Shown here: in pieces, positions 45,311 to 56,100 of the stretch
Layout: each line of letters starts with the position of its first letter
How positions within the stretch are numbered: the first letter of the stretch is position 1
Origin: Cycas panzhihuaensis
Lineage: Eukaryota; Cycadophyta
DNA length: 64,000 bases
NCBI GenBank assembly: GCA_023213395.1
Contig: CM041465.1
Span: forward strand, 26,481,741 to 26,545,740
Direction: 5' to 3'
Position numbers and translations under genes: made by a program
The notes under the pieces: model-generated
Told to the model about the DNA's origin: nothing
Database searches by the model: none
The model's input: the letters and a program-made list of their open reading frames with translations, nothing else

Positions 45311-46436
45311 ATAAGGCAATTTATTTAAATAGGAAAATAAGAAAATTTCACTTATTTTTTAATGTAAAATGCAATAAAATAAATATGAACATAAGAAATA
45401 GTGGGTGTTAAATAACCCTCAGATAGTATACATAGCTTTTATTAGAAAATATTAATTGTGGGGTCCTCAGTCACTTCATAGAGTGTGAGCATAATATAAA
45501 AAATTATTGGTCACCATGTAGGGAGCCAAAATTTTATAATATGGCCATGCTCATTATGTAGAACATAAAAATATACTATGGAAAGGTATCTTTTATTTTT
45601 ACAAGCAGCTTCTCTATGAACTAGAAAATGATATAGCCCTTTTCTTCTAAATGTGACCAGGGCTAACAAACTAGGGGCAAATCAGAACTTAAATGAAATT
45701 TAAAAACAATTTAATACATCTAAAAAATATTAGAAAAAATTGAAACTTTTTAATTATAAGTTTTTAGTCAAAAAAATTTATCTCCATTTAAGCTCTATGT
45801 TACAAAAAAAATTTGCATGATCAATCACATTTGAGCCTAAATGATTTAGTTCTAGTTATGTTCAATTTACTTGTATCCCTCTCAATTGTCTAGTTCGTAC
45901 AATCTCCCATTCGGTGTCTTCACAACTGGGTAACCTATCTTTCATTCTACACTTTTATTTTACCACATTATCTTCAATAGTTATAAGTTTGTGGCTTTCA
46001 TAATAACATCTTTCAACTATTAATAGGGTATTTCTAGGGCATATTCTCTTTGTTTCCTAAACTCTACATATTAGCATGTTGTTCAAAACCTAGCATTGAC
46101 AAATATCATAATTTATCTCTTCTCGAATGGAGTCTGACAAGTTTATAACTTACATGAATTTATTGTTATAACATTCTTTATTTGCTTACATTTGGGATTT
46201 CATCTCTATTTAACCGTGTTACCTAGTTTGGTGTTGATTGTGTTCTACAATGGGCATATTATACCTCATCATTTCTGATGGATCGCCTTCTTATCCCTAT
46301 TATAACATCTCTTCATCCCTCAAAATCCATCCATTGATAACTATTATTAATGGATGTCTCCTCCTCTATATCTATTTTATGTTTTTAGTTCTAATACTCT
46401 TATTCTCCTCAATGTGATGTCCCTTTTCTCAGCCTC
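45311..46436 (-). other. Copia D GAG/leader region, too decayed to read
   Basis: By position this should be copia D GAG, interrupted by copia F. I cannot follow a GAG reading on the minus strand. Short low-complexity stretches occur (45,360-45,400, 45,700-45,780). No LTR pair is visible. Confidence 0.4.
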
Positions 46437-46441
46437 TCTAT
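46437..46441. repeat. Target site duplication of copia F (left)
   Basis: TCTAT directly left of the LTR; the same bases follow the right LTR at 51,668-51,672. Confidence 0.93.
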
Positions 46442-46679
46442 TATCAGAAGATAATGTTTTATTCTAGGACATAAGTGTGTGATGCTAGGACATAAATGTA
46501 TTAGGACATAAGTCCACCTAAGTAAATGTAATTATTTAGTGGACATGTGTCACTTTTAGATTAGTTTGTTATTAGGCAGTTACAACCTCTCCATGTATAT
46601 ATTCTACTCATTGTGCATTAATGAGATACAATTCTTCCACCCATCTTGATGGTGCTTTTCTACATGGTATCAAAGTAGG
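46442..46679 (+). repeat. Copia F 5' LTR and primer binding site
   Basis: LTR 46,442-46,664 (starts TATCAGAAGATAATG; TGTCAG in the 3' copy; ends TTCTACA). TATA-like TATATAT is at 46,596-46,602. The primer site TGGTATCAAAGTAGG at 46,665-46,679 is an excellent copia initiator-Met-type match. Confidence 0.95.
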
Positions 46680-47359
46680 CCGCTCTGTCACATTAGGCAG
46701 GTCTTTGAGTTGTATGCTAATCTGAAGGAGATTTTTGAAGTTATACACAAGGAAGTGTCCTAACAAAGGATTCATAGAGAAGATAGGAGCATTTTGAAGT
46801 TGCAAGCAGACTGTCTGAAACTCCCAGTGATACCAGTACGGATCCATACAACTATACGGTCAAAATTTTTCAAGTTCTCAGAATAAGATGAAATTTGGCT
46901 AACTTGTAGATCAGGATGTTCTAAGCATATTTCTCTTATGGAGCGAGTCCATTTGAAGACTTTTTCGAGGTCATTTTGTCTCTTTTCAAGTATGCACCCC
47001 TTTTTACTTTGCAAGTGAAATTTCTCTCAATTTTTTGTAATTTTAAATCAGACTTTCTTCAAGAATCCTTCACTGGAGTATTGTGCCTCTGTCTCGAGCA
47101 TTTCTATATGGATTTTTGGCATTTTTCATCAGTTTCGAGTGATTTTCTCTAGAATTTAGGGCATCATCCGTACTCTTTCGAGACCTATTTCTCTCTAGTG
47201 TGAAGTCCAAATCCAAAAATAATTATAGATCTGGATTCATCTCAATTCCATCTTTCTTTCAAGGTATCATTTGTATCAATCTATATAAATTTTGTACCAT
47301 ATGGAAATACGCACATAAGTGTGACCTAGGGTTTTAAAAAGTCATTTTTTGAATTCAAC
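46680..47359 (+). other. Copia F untranslated leader
   Basis: 680 bp between primer site and GAG ATG with no plus-strand coding. Two minus-strand open frames (46,608-46,847 and 46,772-47,014) lie here but have no recognisable domain and probably reflect chance. Confidence 0.7.
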
Positions 47360-48259
47360 ATGGCTTCTACAGTACTGGCTTTATTTGACAATGACAAATT
47401 AACTGACAATAACTATCATATTTGGAAATTTAAAATAGAAACCCTACTTAGAGAAAAAAATGCATGGGGTGTTGCTTCTAGGACTAAATCCATGCCTGTA
47501 GAAGTAGGGAATGCTCAGACAAATTAGGACAAAAGAGATAGTACCAGGGTGATTATACTAAAGTTATCAATTTCTGATTCACTTTTTGTTTACTTTGAAA
47601 ATCTATACTCCACTGCTAGCATATGGCAATATCTAGAGAACATGTATGGTCAATAAAATAGAGCCAAAATATTAGCTCTAAAGGTTGATATGTTCAATCT
47701 CCAAATGAAAGAAACTAAGTCTATCACTGAATTCCTACACAAAATAATCTCTCTGAGAAATAGCCTTATTAGTGATAGTGGTCCTTTCACTGAACCAAAA
47801 CTGGTAGAACTTGTTATCAGTAAATTGCCCAAATCATTTGATGTCACAATCAATACCATCACTAATCCCAATCAATTGGCAACTATATCTTTGGATTCTC
47901 TAACAAGACTACTTTTGCAGTAAGAACAAAGAAACAAAAGGTATGAAGGTACTGCAGATCTCGAGGATGCCTTTGCATCAAGGTTAAATTTGGGATCAAG
48001 AGGCTGAAGCAGAGGATGTGGAAGAAATTCTGAAAACTACGACACATCACGTGGTCAGTGGCAAGACTCAAGTAGCACATCATGAGGAAGATGGCAAGAT
48101 TCAAGGAGTAGAGGTAGAAGCATCATATGCTATAGCTATGGTAAGACACGTCACTTTGCCAACTCGTGTAAAGCTTTTGATAAATGTTATCATTGTGGTC
48201 AATTTGGACACTATCCATTTCAATGTAAGAAAGCAAATAAACAGAGAGGGAAGAAACCG
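47360..48259 (+). pseudogene. Copia F: GAG with two zinc knuckles
   Basis: ATG at 47,360, MASTVLALFDNDKLTDNNYH then IWKFKIETLLREKNAW, the copia GAG start. UBN2-like core: VIILKLSISDSLFVYF, ETKSITEFLHKIISLRNSL, LVISKLPKSFDVTINTI. An arginine/serine/glycine-rich stretch follows. Knuckles are CYSYGKTRHFANSC (48,128-48,169; one cysteine lost) and the perfect CYHCGQFGHYPFQC (48,185-48,226). The whole GAG is in a single frame, broken by about five stops (for example TAG at a W position near 47,525, and TGA twice in the R/S/G-rich part). Confidence 0.92.
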
Positions 48260-49680
48260 ATGGGAAACTTTAGCAAAGAACAAACTGACAATGATGACCA
48301 AGAAGAAGAAGAAGCAATAGCCTTTGTCATTGCTTTAACAGCAAATCTGCAGGATAAAGAATTATGGTACATCAACTCTGGAGCTTCTTACCACATGACC
48401 AATCAAGAGGAATGGTTTGAAGAGTTGTGGCCCTATAATTCAAACAAATCAGTGGAACTTGGAGACAAATACTCTCTCAAAATTAAAGGAGTAGGAACAA
48501 TTGTGATCAAAATCAATGACAAGATAGAAAAGATTGGTGATGTCCTCCTTGTGCTAGATTTAAAAATGAATCTCCTTTTTGTTTCTCAATTGAAGAAAAA
48601 GGGGATGTGTACTCTGTTTGATGAAAAGGGGTTATGTTATATTTATGACATGAAAAATAATGGGAGTGAAATTGTAAAAGGGGTTAAATGTAATGATCTA
48701 TACAGGTTGATGTCACAATCTATTTTACCAAATGTAAAAGCATGTTCTGCTACAAACAATAATGATAAAATATGGCATTTCAAGTATGGACATCTTCCTA
48801 TGAAAAAATTAAAGAATATGGAAAGGAAAATTTTGGTGATTGGATTACCCCATATCACCTCGAACAGTTATGTTTGTAAAATTTGTCAATTTGGTAAACA
48901 ACATAGGGTTCCTTTTCAAGATGGCACATCGCGAGCTAGAGAAAAACTAGAGTTAATACACACTGATCTCTGTGGTCCCATTACTCCACACTCCATCAAT
49001 AAGAAAAGGTATTTCATCACTTTCATAGATGACTTCACCAAAAAAATTTGGATTTATTTTTTGCATACAAAATCAGAAGCTTTTGACGCATTTAAAGAGT
49101 TCAAAGTAGAAGCTGAACTAGAAAGTAATGCCAAGATTGAGTGTATAAGATCAGACAAAGGAGGAGAATATATTTCAAAAGATTTCCTAGAATACTACAA
49201 GCATAGAGGGATACAGAGATAATTTACAACTCCATATACGCCTCAATCCAATGGAGTCGCTGAATGTAAAAATTGAGTCATTATGGAAATGGCACGAAGT
49301 ATGATACATACCAAGAATGTCTCCAAAACTTATTGGGCTGAAGTTATTAGTACAGCCTGTTACCTATTAAACAGAAGTCCAACTAAAGCAGTAATCTAGT
49401 CCACTCCAGAAGAAGCCTGGACAGGAAGTAAGCCCGACATAAGTCATTTAAAGGTCTTTGGAAGCCAAGCATTTGTTCATATTCCAAACAAGAAAAGGAA
49501 GAAATTAGACTAAAAAATATCGAATGCATCATGGTGGGATACAACAAAAACTCAAAAGAATATAAGTGCATTGATCCCATAACTAACAAAGTCTGTGTAA
49601 GTCGAGATGTCATTTTCAATGAGGAAAACAAAGAAGAAAACATCAATAAGAGTCAGATGTTAGAAATGATACCTTAAATT
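48260..49680 (+). pseudogene. Copia F: protease and integrase
   Basis: A 320-codon open stretch (48,260-49,222) in GAG frame carries the protease (ELWYINSGASYHMTNQEEWF, with NSG for DSG), VELGDKYSLKIKGVGTIVI, VLLVLDLKMNLLFVSQ, pre-integrase KIWHFKYGHLPMKKLK, C-x2-C zinc ligands in YVCKICQFGKQHRVPF, and integrase core LELIHTDLCGPITPHS, YFITFIDDFTKKIWIYFLH, IRSDKGGEYISKDF. After one stop, YTPQSNGVAECKN holds the catalytic E. A frame change in an A-run near 49,515 follows HIPNKKRKKLD. Then IMVGYNKNSKEYKCIDPITN ends the module. Confidence 0.93.
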
Positions 49681-51429
49681 CCTTCATGCAGTCAAATAGA
49701 TGATGAGGAACCAAGTGTTATCACTGAAGAAGAAGTCATCCATGATTCAAGCATAGAATCTACATTAGAAAGTATTTCGGAAGTTGAAGGTGAAGGTCCA
49801 AAAAAATTACCAAAATGGTATCTCAAGACCTTAGAAGAAAACAAGGGAGAAATTTTACCCCATCGAATAAGGAGTCAAACACCAAAAGCTCTAATTAGCA
49901 ATGTCGAACCTCAGTCTTTTATAGAAGCTAACAAACATGTCGAATGGAGAAATGCTATGGACACTGAATTGGACTCTATCATCAAAAATCAAACTTGGTA
50001 GCTAGTTAAGCTACCCCTTAATAAGTTAGTTGTAGGCGGCAAATGGGTTTATAAAATTAAAAGAAGACCAGATGGAAAAATAGAAAAACATAAAGTCAGG
50101 TTAGTTGCAAAAGGATACACACAGACAGCAGGGATAGACTATGAAGAAACCTTTTCTCTGTTAACTAAGATAAATATAGTTAGAACAATTATTGCTATTA
50201 CAGCATGCAAAAATTGAAAAATATATCAAATGGATGTCAAAAGTACCTTCTTAAATGGAGAAATTAAAGAAGAAGTTTACATGTCCCAGCCTGAAGGTTA
50301 CATTAAAGCAGGTCAAGAACATCTAGTCTATAAGTTAAAGAAGGCCCTATATGTGTTGAAGCAAGCACCACGTGCCTGGTATAGCAAACTAGATAATTAT
50401 CTCTGTAAAAATGGCTTCCAAAGATGCAACTTTGATTCAAGTTTGTATAAGAAAAGCAAGGATGGCATAACAACCATTATAGCAGTTTATGTTAATGACA
50501 TGTTTATCACAGGAAATGATGAAACTTCTATAGCAGAAATTAAAAAACAACTGGCAAATAAGTTTGAGATGACTGACCTTGGGATCCTAAGTTTCTACTT
50601 AGGGATTCAGATTCAACAACAGCATAGTTCAATCACCTTATGTCAAAGCAAGTATATCAAAGATCTGCTGACCAAATTCAAAATTGAAGACTGTAATCCT
50701 TGCTCTACTCCAATGGAAGTAACTTGTGACTTGATTCCAAGAGAAGAAGATCACAGCTTTGATGCAACATTATACATGCAACTTGTTAGAAGTCTTATCT
50801 ATCTCACAGCAACTACACCTGACAATTCATATGTAGTGAGTCTAGTATCTAGATACATGCATGAGCCAAAGATAAGACATTGGAATATAGCCAAAAGAAT
50901 CTTAAGATATCTCAAGGGAATAATAGAATTAAAGCTAAACTTTCCAAGAAAAATATCACTTCAGTTGACAGGTTTCTGTGATTCAGATTGGGTAGGTGAT
51001 AAAGAACAAAGAAAATCCACAAGCGGCTTTTGCTTCTTCTTAGGCTACTCACTAATCTCTTGGAGCTGTAGGAAGCAAGCCATCGTAGCATTATCTTCAA
51101 CAGAAGCTGAATACACGTTAGCAGTAAGTGCTACCACTGAAGCAATTTGGCTTTGACAGCTATTGAAAGATTTGAATGTACATCAAGAGACAGCAACCAC
51201 TCTCTTTTGTGATAATCAGAGTGCAATCAAGCTGACCAAAAATCTAGTATTTCACACCAGAACCAAATACATTGAAGTTTAGTATCATTTCATAAGAGAA
51301 AAAGTACAAAGTAAAGAAATAGATCTTATCTACTATCCAACTAGTGACCAGATTGTAGACATCCTGACCAAACCATTGGGGCAAGAAAATTTTCAAATAT
51401 TAAGAAATAAAATAAGGTTAAAAGAATAA
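49681..51429 (+). pseudogene. Copia F: reverse transcriptase and RNase H
   Basis: An acidic linker, then [90 protein letters not shown]. The catalytic box is YVND at 50,488-50,499 (D to N in the first aspartate), so RT would be inactive even if translated. The 308-codon open frame 50,230-51,156 runs on through [20 protein letters not shown] into RNase H ([38 protein letters not shown]). The tail is TLFCDNQSAIKLTKN and DQIVDILTKPLGQENF, with the natural stop at 51,427-51,429. Confidence 0.95.
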
Positions 51430-51672
51430 AACATTAAGAGAGGGTGTCAGAAGATAATGTTTTATTCTAGAACATAAGTATATGATGCTAGGACATAAAT
51501 GTATTAGGACATAAGTCCACCTTAATAAATGTAATTATCTGGTGGACATGTGTCACTTTCAGATTAGTTTGTTATTAGGCAGTTACAACCTCTCCATGTA
51601 TATATTCTACTCATTGTGAATTAATGAGATACAATTCTTCCACCCATCTTGATGGTGCTTTTCTACATCTAT
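51430..51672 (+). repeat. Copia F polypurine tract, 3' LTR and target duplication
   Basis: AACATTAAGAGAGGG (51,430-51,444), LTR 51,445-51,667 starting TGTCAGAAGATAATG and ending TTCTACA, then TCTAT (51,668-51,672) matching 46,437-46,441. Confidence 0.95.
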
Positions 51673-52241
51673 CATTCTTAAATTTTCCTCCATCAGTATG
51701 CCTTCCTTATCAATGTCTGCTCCATCTAATAATCTTTCCATATTGATTGATTTTTCTTAGAAGAAGTTTCTTTACTATTTCATTTTTATTTAATTTACTT
51801 GTCTAAATTTCTAATTCTCATCTCCTATGGAAATATCATGTAATAATAGTATCGCCTCATATATGTAATTGCCTATAGAACTAGTTAGAGATCCTAGTAT
51901 ACCACTGACTAAAATAAAGAATACCAATTTCCCTCACTTTTGAAAATAAACACAATTGGGAAACACCCATGTGAGGATTTAACAAATAACACTAATAATA
52001 AATGCAAATATAATTCTTAAAATAATACCAGTGTTAATTCCAAAAATAACTATTCTTATCTATCACATTAATTAAACCCCACCTTTTTTTTTTTATGATA
52101 CTAAAATATCATAGTTTAAAAAAATGATATCACAACAAAACTATACAAACTTTCACCACCTATAAACTGATGATAATATAAAGCTACTTGGTTCCATATA
52201 TCATTGGATGCAAAATTGATTTGCAACCTATAACAGCACTC
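51673..52241 (-). other. Copia D leader, between primer site and copia F
   Basis: By position this is the 5' leader or GAG start of copia D on the minus strand. I see no clear reading frame. A T-run near 52,085 is the only simple repeat. Confidence 0.45.
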
Positions 52242-52537
52242 TATGTTGATACCAAATGAAAGTTAGGGTTGAAATATGGAGCCAACTTGACATATAAAGA
52301 CCTAAGTTTTTAGGTAGAATTGGTCTACCATCAAAATAATTAGCATTCATTAAGAATCCGTACAACTTGAATTGTTCAATTCATAATACAATACATTTAT
52401 ATATACAAGGAAGATCGATAATAATTAACAAATAAATCTATAGTTACCCTGACACGTATCACAAATGCATTTAGGATTTTGTAACTCTTAGTGACTCACT
52501 TATCTTATTTTGTACACATATAAATATTAATCTAACA
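52242..52537 (-). repeat. Copia D 5' LTR and primer binding site
   Basis: On the minus strand the LTR runs from 52,537 (TGTTAGATTAATATTT) to 52,257 (CTAACTTTCA), so it has TG and CA ends. TTTGGTATCAACATAG (52,256-52,241) follows at once, a copia initiator-Met-type primer site. It matches 19,822-20,103. Confidence 0.88.
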
Positions 52538-53570
52538 TAGGGTACATTGAAAAGGGCAAAGAACATCTTATCTTCCAACTCAAGAAAGTCTTCTATGGTC
52601 TCAAGCAAGACCCTAGAGCTTGGTATGAGAAGATTGATCAATATTTCCAATTAAATAGATTTGAAAATTTACTAGGAGACTCAAATCTCTTTATAAAAGT
52701 TCACAATGACAGTATGTGACTTTTGTGGTTTTGTATGTAGATAACTTATTGATCATCTAGAACAATATCATAATGATATCTAACCTAAAAAAAGATCTAA
52801 TAAATTATTTTAAAATGACAAGTCTTGCTTTGCTACATTACTTCTTAAGTGTGGAAGTCTGGCAAAGTCTTGACTAAATTTTCATCTCACAGGCAAAATA
52901 AACATGAAAAATTATGAAGAAATTTAGAATGTAAGATTGTAAGTTTGCTAGCACACCCATGGAAATAAAAGTGAAGCTTACAACTTAAGAAGATAACTAA
53001 CCAGATGATGGCACACTATATATATAGTTAGTTGGCATCCTAATCTATATGATTATAACTAGGTCAAGCATCTCATTCATTATTAACTCAGCATAGTAAT
53101 AAAGCAATGTTGTTGACTAGCCATAAAGCAAATATTAGGATACTTGTAACGAATATTATAATATGGATTAGAGTTCATTCATAATGACAACATCAAGTTC
53201 GTTGGATTCACTAATGTAGATTGGGTTGGATATGCTAATTATAAAAGATCAACATCTAGCTACTATTTCAATCTTGGTTTAACATTTATTATGTAAATCA
53301 ATAAAAAGTAATCCAGTGTCACTCTCTCTTCAACTAAAGTAGAATACAAAGTTGTAGTTGTAAGAGTAATTGAAGTAATCTAGCACAAATAAATTCTTAG
53401 TAATTTAGGTTTTCATGTATAAGAAGCAACAACTCTATACTATGACAATCAACACACTTTGAAGTTGGCCAAAAACCTTGTGTTTAATATGCATAAGCAT
53501 ATTAAAGTTCATCATTATTTCATCTAAGACTAGATTTAGAAAGGTAAATTTGAGCTTTAAGTGTTATAAG
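52538..53570 (+). pseudogene. Copia A: second half of RT and RNase H
   Basis: Copia A resumes with GYIEKGKEHLIFQLKKV, FYGLKQDPRAWYEKIDQYF, exactly what follows the VYM-PP segment left at 19,821. Then come SNLFIKVHNDSM, the catalytic region (degenerate, near 52,735), LAS-type QLVG region near 53,020, and RNase H to about 53,530 (KNLVFNMHKHIKVHHYFI-like near 53,470). The reading is lost after about 53,570, before the expected DIFTKPL tail, so a further break lies there. Stops are many. Confidence 0.88.
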
Positions 53571-54648
53571 ATTTTACTAGCTGGATGGATTGAAGGAAGA
53601 TGGTTGTAACTAGATAGTAAAAAGTAGTCATATTTTGAGTAGGAAAGTAATCAAAAGTCGACATTCTTAGGTTGGGTTTAGTTGCAACCAACCATAGAAT
53701 TATAATTACCTTCAAGCGATTAATGGTTGAAAATGAAAAATAAATTAGAAAGGATCTTTGGGATGGGTATGTATGCATACGTGTATGTAATTTTAAAGGA
53801 ATATAGAATGCCATGCACCTGTAATAGTTATAATCAAGTTTGTTATGTACTACATCCATACAAAGTATGTGTATTGTTCCAAGTGTACATCTAGTTATGA
53901 GAGAACTAGATGTAACCTGTCGTTAATGGAATGATTATGGTTTATACTTAATTGACAGATTGGTATATATTCCTTTAAGTTTGTCATACAATACAGCCAA
54001 TTAAGATCATTATTATTTCTCTTGTGCCTAGTTATTGGTGTATGCATAAAAGAATAAAATAAGTAGAAGCATATATTAGTTCCATTGTCGTTTGAACTAG
54101 GGTTGGGTAGGATGGTTAAAGCCAAGTAAAGTATTGGGTCCTCTCCTATGCCACCTAGGGAAAAAGTTGAATCATGTTATGATCATGGTGAATGTTGGGA
54201 GAAAGATGGACTTTAAATGGGAATACAAAGGTCTAGATTTATAATTATACCAAGAAAGAAGGTGAACAGATGACCATCTACACACTCAACAAAGAGGAGA
54301 AAGTCAAGAAATAATGGCAATATAAAATAACAAAAGCAAGGTATAATCAAAGCACAATAAAGATATAAAAATAACTAGAGATATGTAGTAAAAGAGGAAC
54401 CCATAAAGGAGGAACTAACACAAGTAGAGTTTATTAAAAATAGAAGCTAGCAATAATAATTAAAAGAAGATTCTATTAAAGAAGGGATTTTGCGAAAGGA
54501 AGAAACATCAAACAAAGCCCTTCCTCAATCCAAGGATTGGTAATAACACTTGACCAGAATATATGATTCACAAGAAATTCTAGAGTACGAGGAGAACTCT
54601 ACTAAATTAGCAGTGTACAGTGTAGCAATACAAGCCTAGAATCATCAT
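53571..54648. other. Stretch without recognised genes
   Basis: This should hold the end and 3' LTR of copia A, but nothing matches its 5' side. Minus-strand open frames at 53,557-53,859 and 53,895-54,125 have no recognisable domain. The right part (54,200-54,640) may be leader of gypsy K. Confidence 0.4.
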
Positions 54649-55400
54649 TTGCTAGAAATTCAAACTCTAAGTCATATAATAAATCCTCTCTTTAAGTTAC
54701 CAATGGAAAGTCTAGGTAGCAGTTTGGAAGGAGGGACAGATAGTAATACGCCTCTAGTAGGGAGTGGAGTATCAAGTGAAACAAATCAAAGAGGTACAAC
54801 CCCTTATGTCATTATGCAAAGTGACTCTATATTTTCAACCCTGCAATTTGACAGATCTACAAATCCAGGTGATCATCTGGCTTTATTTAAAAACATAATT
54901 CAAATTAAAAGAATTATGGATCAAAGTGAAATAAAAACCCACTTCTTTTCAACATTGATGGGACTCATAACCGTATGGTTTTAATATGTAATAGCACAAC
55001 AATTAAATTGGGATCAATTACAAGAATAATGTCTGAATAGATTCTAAAAGCTTAGGGATCCAATAGCCATCTTATAGGCTTTGGAGAAGATTCGACAATA
55101 TCTTAGAGAATTTATTAATAATTTTAATGGAAGAATTAGAGTTATCATGAATAAAAGATAATCTACTATGGTAATAGATCCCATACTTGCCATGAAATAT
55201 TGTATAAGGGTTGATACCACAACTCAGGGATAAAGTAATGTTGCATCCGATGAATAGTTATAAGCAGGTGAGGGAGCTAGCTTTAAAATTTAAAAATCAA
55301 ATGAAGTCATCTTACTCCCAAATGGCAATGTAATCCTTAGTATATTCTCCAATTATGGGCATTAGGACATAACTCTTGTAAACACCACAAATGGGTATAA
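54649..55400 (+). pseudogene. Gypsy K: GAG
   Basis: The open frame 54,649-54,984 reads through an N-terminal serine/glycine-rich stretch (SLGSSLEGGTDSNTPL) and enters the Retrotrans_gag core: NPGDHLALFKNIIQIK, then THFFSTLMGLITVWF at 54,940-54,984. After a stop come VIAQQLNWDQLQE, CLNRF and ALEKIRQYLREFINNFNGRI. The pattern F-x-x-x-L-x-G-x-x-x-x-WF … W-x-x-L … F is that of gypsy capsids. Reading is lost near 55,400. Confidence 0.8.
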
Positions 55401-55479
55401 ATCCAGAAACTAAAGCTTTGAAGAAGGAGGTAGAAGCAACAAAGCAACAACCATCTGTTGAGAAGACAAGGTCCCAACC

Positions 55480-56100
55480 CTTAAACTGCCACCAAGATCT
55501 AAACTATTCTTGCAACTAGCTACAGAAATTGAAACTAAAAGAGTACATGCAAGTTCTTAAACCAGAGATAAAATAATAAAATAAATAAGAAAGCTAAGCA
55601 TTACAAATACACCCGATATAACATGGTAAAACCCCAACTATGTGCTAAGGAAACATCCACACAGGAAAGATATCAATCTTTATTATTGTAGAATGGAGAA
55701 AATGTGCATAATCCTATAGTTGAGTGCTTACAGCAACAACAACCAATTGCCCAACTCCTCACAGTATATTGAACACTATCAACATAATAAAAAATACTCT
55801 AAATCGAGCAATATGAGAGGATCATCCAAGGCACAAATCTCGACCATAGAATCTAGGGTATTTTTAGCGAATGACCCTAATTCTCTTTATAATTTAATAT
55901 ACTTTCAGTGCCCCCACACCCCCTTGCCAAGGGGAGCTCCCTCCCCTCTTGGAACCCCCCGAGGAAGGTTTGGGGGGGAAATCGCACTGCCAATCTATCA
56001 AAATTTTAACCTCCTAACCATTGTTGTCACATTACCCAACACCATCAATTTCTATTCCATCAAGCATGCAATAAAATCAAGAGTTTAAAAAGTGACATGT
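55480..56100 (-). other. Probable insertion in gypsy K with LTR-like motif
   Basis: The GAG reading of K is broken here by foreign-looking sequence. On the minus strand GGGTTTTACCATGTTATATC (about 55,635-55,612) resembles the GGGTTTTCCCACGTAA motif near the ends of copia B LTRs and many plant LTRs, so a solo LTR or LTR fragment on the minus strand is likely. No partner copy or duplication is visible. The plus open frame at 55,720-56,088 crosses the GC-rich hairpin and is not a gene. Confidence 0.4.
55906..55989. repeat. GC-rich double hairpin (84 bp)
   Basis: CAGTGC at 55,906-55,911 pairs with GCACTG at 55,984-55,989; the C-rich run after it can pair with the GGTTTGGGGGGG run before it. Nested inside, CCAAGGGGAG pairs with CTCCCCTCTTGG (55,927-55,952). 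It is the most GC-rich block of the right half, bounded sharply by AT-rich DNA. Confidence 0.75.

Larger units (their letters stand above)
46442..51667 (+). mobile_element. Copia F, complete, best preserved copia
   Basis: 5,226 bp with two 223-bp LTRs that differ at about 11 positions by eye, TCTAT duplication, primer site, polypurine tract, and a GAG-pol polyprotein of standard domain order. GAG, protease and most of integrase are in one frame with a handful of stops, then one frame change near 49,515 leads to RT-RNase H. Its LTR start, polypurine tract and GAG are similar to those of copia C, so they are related families. It sits in copia D. Confidence 0.95.
19822..52537 (-). mobile_element. 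Copia D, minus strand, split across 32 kb
   Basis: The two ends are matching LTRs of 282 bp (19,822-20,103) and 281 bp (52,257-52,537), both in minus orientation. The left has a polypurine tract inside it and the right has an initiator-Met-type primer site inside it, as needed for one element. Between them lie, in minus order, leader, GAG/protease (45,126-45,310), then protease, integrase, RT and RNase H (23,053-20,113). The interruptions are copias F and C. Flanking bases CTAAG and TAGGG do not form a clean duplication, but copia A reads across the insertion. Confidence 0.8.
10905..53570 (+). mobile_element. Copia A, outermost element of the nest (three pieces)
   Basis: A Ty1/copia element on the plus strand in three blocks: 10,905-11,873 (GAG to protease), 17,827-19,821 (protease to RT) and 52,538-53,570 (RT to RNase H). 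The first gap is filled by element N with a clean ATGAC duplication. The second is filled by copia D with everything nested in it. At each gap the reading stops in a conserved motif and resumes with the next residues of that motif. LTRs of A were not identified, so the outer limits are coding limits only. Confidence 0.85.

Noticed and set aside
52257-52537. Solo LTR inserted in a separate copia RT fragment
   Set aside because: A primer site adjoins it and a matching LTR with polypurine tract is at 19,822-20,103, while the copia pieces outside both ends fit together. It is the 5' LTR of copia D.
55720-56088. 122-codon frame with proline-rich PLPRGAPSPLGTPRGRFGG
   Set aside because: The proline/glycine-rich part is only the translation of the GC-rich hairpin, and the rest has no domain.
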